A DNA stretch of 7,551 nucleotides from Spirochaetaceae bacterium (GTDB lineage: Bacteria; Spirochaetota; Spirochaetia; DSM-27196; SKKC01). The first letter of the stretch is position 1. Every line of letters starts with the position of its first letter. A model generated the notes under the pieces. That model had not been told where the DNA came from. It saw nothing but the letters and a program-made list of their open reading frames with translations, and did no database searches. Shown piece by piece: positions 5,285-7,551 of the stretch. The translations under genes and the position numbers were made by a program. Where the stretch lies: contig PWGF01000093.1 of the NCBI GenBank assembly GCA_003554375.1, forward strand, positions 1-7,551. Reading direction: 5' to 3'.

Positions 5285-5744
5285 TCAAGGTTCACCGGCT
5301 TTTCCCCACGCTTGCTGCGAGATCCGGAGCTCTGAATCCTTCCAACCCAGAAGCTCTTCCTCTTCCATGCGCCGGAGTACCCGGGAAAGCGTCTCCGGTC
5401 GGGTTGCGATTGCGGCAGCTACCTCCTGCTTGGAGAGCTCGATTCTGTAGATGGAGCGTCTGCCGTATCGCTCGGCAAGGAAGCGCAGAAAGCGCCGTTG
5501 CGGCGAAGAGCTCGCCCGGGCGCACCAAGTGGAGCACAATCTCGCGCCCCTCACCGTCCGTTCGAAAGAGCCTAAGGCTTCCGGAGAGAAGCACATATAC
5601 GCTTGACCCGGCCTGCCCCTCGAGAAACAGGATTGCTCCTTCCGAGAACCGCCTTACCGGCCCGCTTCGGCGAAGCTCCTGAAGGGCTTCAGAGGAGAGT
5701 GACCCCAGGATGCCGTCCTGGGCGGTTGCAAAATCACGAGCCAT
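5285..5744 (-). pseudogene. Crp/Fnr-family transcription regulator with internal deletion and frameshift
   Basis: From ATG at 5744 (GGGAGG about 12 bases upstream) the frame gives the first half of a cyclic-nucleotide-binding beta-roll: EGAILFLEGQAGSSVYVLLSG, then REIVLHLVRPGELFAATALS (residues 35-86). The frame then loses similarity. At the same point (about 5488-5497) another frame enters the C-terminal winged helix: RRFLRFLAERYG, ELSKQEVAAAIATRPETLSRV, MEEEELLGW, to TGA at 5285. Joined, these give about 153 residues, against some 220-230 in the family. The missing part is the second half of the beta-roll and the long dimer helix, about 65-75 residues, so a simple one-base error cannot explain it. 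The recognition helix keeps E-x2-S-R, which in FNR reads TTGA. The N-terminal part has no Cys cluster, so a DNR/HcpR-like NO sensor is likelier than an Fe-S FNR. Divergent orientation to hcp supports that former role. Confidence 0.82.
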
Positions 5745-5837
5745 GAGCTTCCGCCCTCCCGTTCGGTGGAGCCCCGTCTTGGATGTCGGTTACGGCAATC
5801 CGGCAAAGCCGCCCAATGCGCGCGCCTTCAGCGGTCA
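5745..5837. other. Divergent intergenic stretch between the broken regulator and hcp
   Basis: Apart from the regulator's RBS-like GGGAGG next to 5744, I see only a short direct repeat, CGGCAATC/CGGCAAAG, and no gene or clear promoter. The TTGAC-N4-GTCAA box that follows could serve both directions. Confidence 0.4.
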
Positions 5838-5853
5838 CTTGACCTACGTCAAG
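5838..5853 (+). promoter_or_regulatory. FNR/DNR-type box upstream of hcp
   Basis: CTTGAC-CTAC-GTCAAG is a perfect 6+4+6 palindrome, 77 bases before the hcp start (centre 5845.5). With -10 TATCGT (5876-5881) and start near 5887, the box centre would sit at -41.5, the classical class II activator position; an AGGACA -35-like element (5852-5857) partly overlaps the box. Other -10 candidates (TACATT 5882-5887, TAGACT 5887-5892) would place it nearer -48 to -53. The core is identical to the box before the nirK-like gene. Confidence 0.82.
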
Positions 5854-5922
5854 GACAATGCCCTGACACTCGCCGTATCGTTACATTAGACTCACTCCAA
5901 AGGCAATTGCGGGAGGAATAAC

Positions 5923-7551
5923 ATGAAGATGTTCTGTCACCAGTGCCAGGAGACGGCGAAAAACAGCGGATGCACGAGTCGCGGCGTATGCGGCAAAGAC
6001 CATATCACCGCCAACCACATGGACGTGCTCATATATAACCTAAAGGGACTCGCGTGCCTGGCGCAGAAGAAGGCGGAGGCGGGCAAATCTATCTCCGACG
6101 AGGTCGAGATGATCTTGGGATCTCTCTTTGCCACAGTCACCAACGTGAACTTCGACGCGGAGCGGATCCAAGGGCTTACGTTCTCCTGCATCGCGAGGAA
6201 GCGCTCGCTGGTGCGGGAGCTGGGGCCGGGCGCGGATCTGCCGGTCGAGGCTGCATTTGACGCGCAGAGCGTGGCTGACCTGGAGCAGGCGTTCGATGCA
6301 GCTTCCATTCTGGCGATCGAGGACGAGGACGTCCGGTCGCTGAAATCATTCATCGTCTACGCGTTGAAGGGCATTTCCGCGTACGCGGAGCACGCCCGAG
6401 TGTTGGGCCGGCAGGACGATGAGCTGGACCGCGAAGTCGTGGATGAGCTGGCTGCTACCGTCGGGGAGCGATCCCTCGACGAGCTGACGGAGGTGCTCGT
6501 GGCCACTGGACACACCTCGGCCAAGACAATGCGCCTCCTGGACGCGGCGAACACCGGCACCTACGGCCACCCCGAGATTACCCGAGTCAATATCGGAACG
6601 CGGAACCGGCCTGGGATCCTCATTTCCGGACACGATCTTAAGGATATGGCGGAGCTACTCGAGCAGACCAAAGACACAGGCGTCGATGTCTATACTCATT
6701 CCGAGATGCTTCCGGCAAACTACTATCCCGCATTCAAGAAGTACGATCACTTCGTCGGCAACTACGGCGGCGCATGGCACAACCAGAAGAACGACTTCGC
6801 GACGTTCAACGGTCCCATTCTCATGACCACCAACTGTATCACGCCGGTACAGGACGCATACCGTGACCGGATCTTCACGACCGGCCGGGTCGGCTATCCG
6901 GGGATCCCGCATATTCCGGATCGATCGGATGGAAAGCCAAAGGATTTCTCGCCCCTCATCGAGCTTGCTAAGCGGTGTGATCCCCCGCAGCAGATCGAGG
7001 AGGGTGAGATCGTGGGCGGTTTTGCCCGGCACCAGGTTCAGCAGCTTGCCGACAAGATCGTAGCGGCCGTGAAGAGTGGTGCAATCCGTAAGTTCGTCGT
7101 CATGGGCGGTTGTGACGGCCGAATGCGCTCGCGGCACTATTTCACCGAGCTGGCGCAGAAGTTGCCGCACGATACGGTAATACTGACCGCCGGATGCGCC
7201 AAATACCGGTACAACAAACTGGGCCTCGGAGAGATTGAAGGTATCCCACGGGTTCTGGACGCAGGCCAGTGCAACGACTCGTATTCGATTGCGGCTACGG
7301 CCTTTGCCCTCCGGGATGCATTTGGGCTCGAGGACGTCAATGAGCTTCCGCTCGACTTCGCGATCGCATGGTACGAGCAGAAGGCGGTGGCGGTCCTTCT
7401 GGCGCTTCTGGCGATGGGGTTCAAAGGTGTCCGTATCGGCCCGACGCTTCCGGGATTTGTATCGGAGAACGTGAAGAAGAAGATCGTCGAAACGTTCGCG
7501 CTGACGGTTACGACGAACGTCGATTCGGATCTTGCGGCAATCACGGCGTAA
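5923..7551 (+). CDS. hcp: Hybrid-cluster protein (class I), NO/hydroxylamine reductase
   Basis: This complete 542-residue cytoplasmic enzyme carries a cubane Fe-S cluster and the unusual hybrid Fe-S-O cluster. It is assigned hydroxylamine reductase activity and, in enterobacteria, NO reductase activity, so it protects against nitrosative stress. Seen: the N-terminal cysteines C5-x2-C8-x8-C17-x5-C23, the short spacing of class I/III proteins with [4Fe-4S] rather than the longer E. coli spacing; full length argues for class I. All eight hybrid-cluster ligands are present by pattern: His237, Glu261, Cys305, Cys397, Cys425, Cys450, Glu485 and Lys487. The start has GGGAGGA five bases upstream. TAA is the last codon of the window, so any hcr-type partner would lie outside. 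An FNR/DNR-type box upstream suggests induction under low oxygen or NO. Confidence 0.97.
   Translation: MKMFCHQCQETAKNSGCTSRGVCGKDHITANHMDVLIYNLKGLACLAQKKAEAGKSISDEVEMILGSLFATVTNVNFDAERIQGLTFSCIARKRSLVRELGPGADLPVEAAFDAQSVADLEQAFDAASILAIEDEDVRSLKSFIVYALKGISAYAEHARVLGRQDDELDREVVDELAATVGERSLDELTEVLVATGHTSAKTMRLLDAANTGTYGHPEITRVNIGTRNRPGILISGHDLKDMAELLEQTKDTGVDVYTHSEMLPANYYPAFKKYDHFVGNYGGAWHNQKNDFATFNGPILMTTNCITPVQDAYRDRIFTTGRVGYPGIPHIPDRSDGKPKDFSPLIELAKRCDPPQQIEEGEIVGGFARHQVQQLADKIVAAVKSGAIRKFVVMGGCDGRMRSRHYFTELAQKLPHDTVILTAGCAKYRYNKLGLGEIEGIPRVLDAGQCNDSYSIAATAFALRDAFGLEDVNELPLDFAIAWYEQKAVAVLLALLAMGFKGVRIGPTLPGFVSENVKKKIVETFALTVTTNVDSDLAAITA

Noticed and set aside
5485..5500. Programmed ribosomal frameshift in the Crp/Fnr gene
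   Set aside because: No recognised slippery site or stimulator is seen. A frameshift would still leave about 65-75 residues of the conserved fold missing.
1..7551. CRISPR array, tRNA, rRNA, insertion sequence or attachment site
   Set aside because: I saw no spaced identical repeats of suitable length, no tRNA-like cloverleaf, and no transposase or terminal inverted repeats.

Overview
The window comes from a GC-rich bacterium whose phylum I cannot fix from sequence alone. It has Shine-Dalgarno-led genes, a long-form 2-isopropylmalate synthase of the actinobacterial/alphaproteobacterial type, and a class I hybrid-cluster protein of the kind common in anaerobes. A copper nitrite-reductase-like protein beside the hybrid-cluster protein suggests a facultative or anaerobic organism that meets nitrite and nitric oxide.

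Layout from left to right. (1) Positions 1-1165, minus strand: the N-terminal half of leuA, running off the left edge. It is preceded by what looks like a complete leucine attenuator: a promoter, a 34-residue leader peptide with 9 Leu codons, and an intrinsic terminator with a 14-bp stem and 7 U, then a spacer and a strong RBS. (2) Positions 1227-2715, minus strand: a two-gene operon of an antibiotic-biosynthesis-monooxygenase-fold protein followed by an iron-type alcohol dehydrogenase. (3) Positions 2898-3240, minus strand: a small orphan ribbon-helix-helix DNA-binding protein with tandem heptad repeats upstream. (4) Positions 3276-5237, minus strand: a 578-residue NirK-like protein carrying an extra C-terminal amicyanin-like copper domain. 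It has a hairpin downstream and a perfect FNR/DNR-type box, TTGAC-N4-GTCAA, upstream. (5) Positions 5285-5744, minus strand: a Crp/Fnr-family regulator broken by an internal deletion and frame change. (6) Positions 5838-7551, plus strand: a second TTGAC-N4-GTCAA box and then hcp, complete with all hybrid-cluster ligands, ending on the last base of the window.

How they fit together. Parts 4-6 look like a nitrogen-oxide module. A periplasmic or exported copper protein possibly makes NO from nitrite, and a cytoplasmic hybrid-cluster protein removes NO or hydroxylamine. Both carry the same palindromic box expected for a Crp/Fnr regulator with an E-x2-S-R recognition helix. The neighbouring regulator gene keeps that helix but has lost about a third of the protein, so control probably now depends on a paralogue elsewhere, or the break is a sequence or assembly error. 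The leuA attenuator and the RHH/heptad pair are independent regulatory units.
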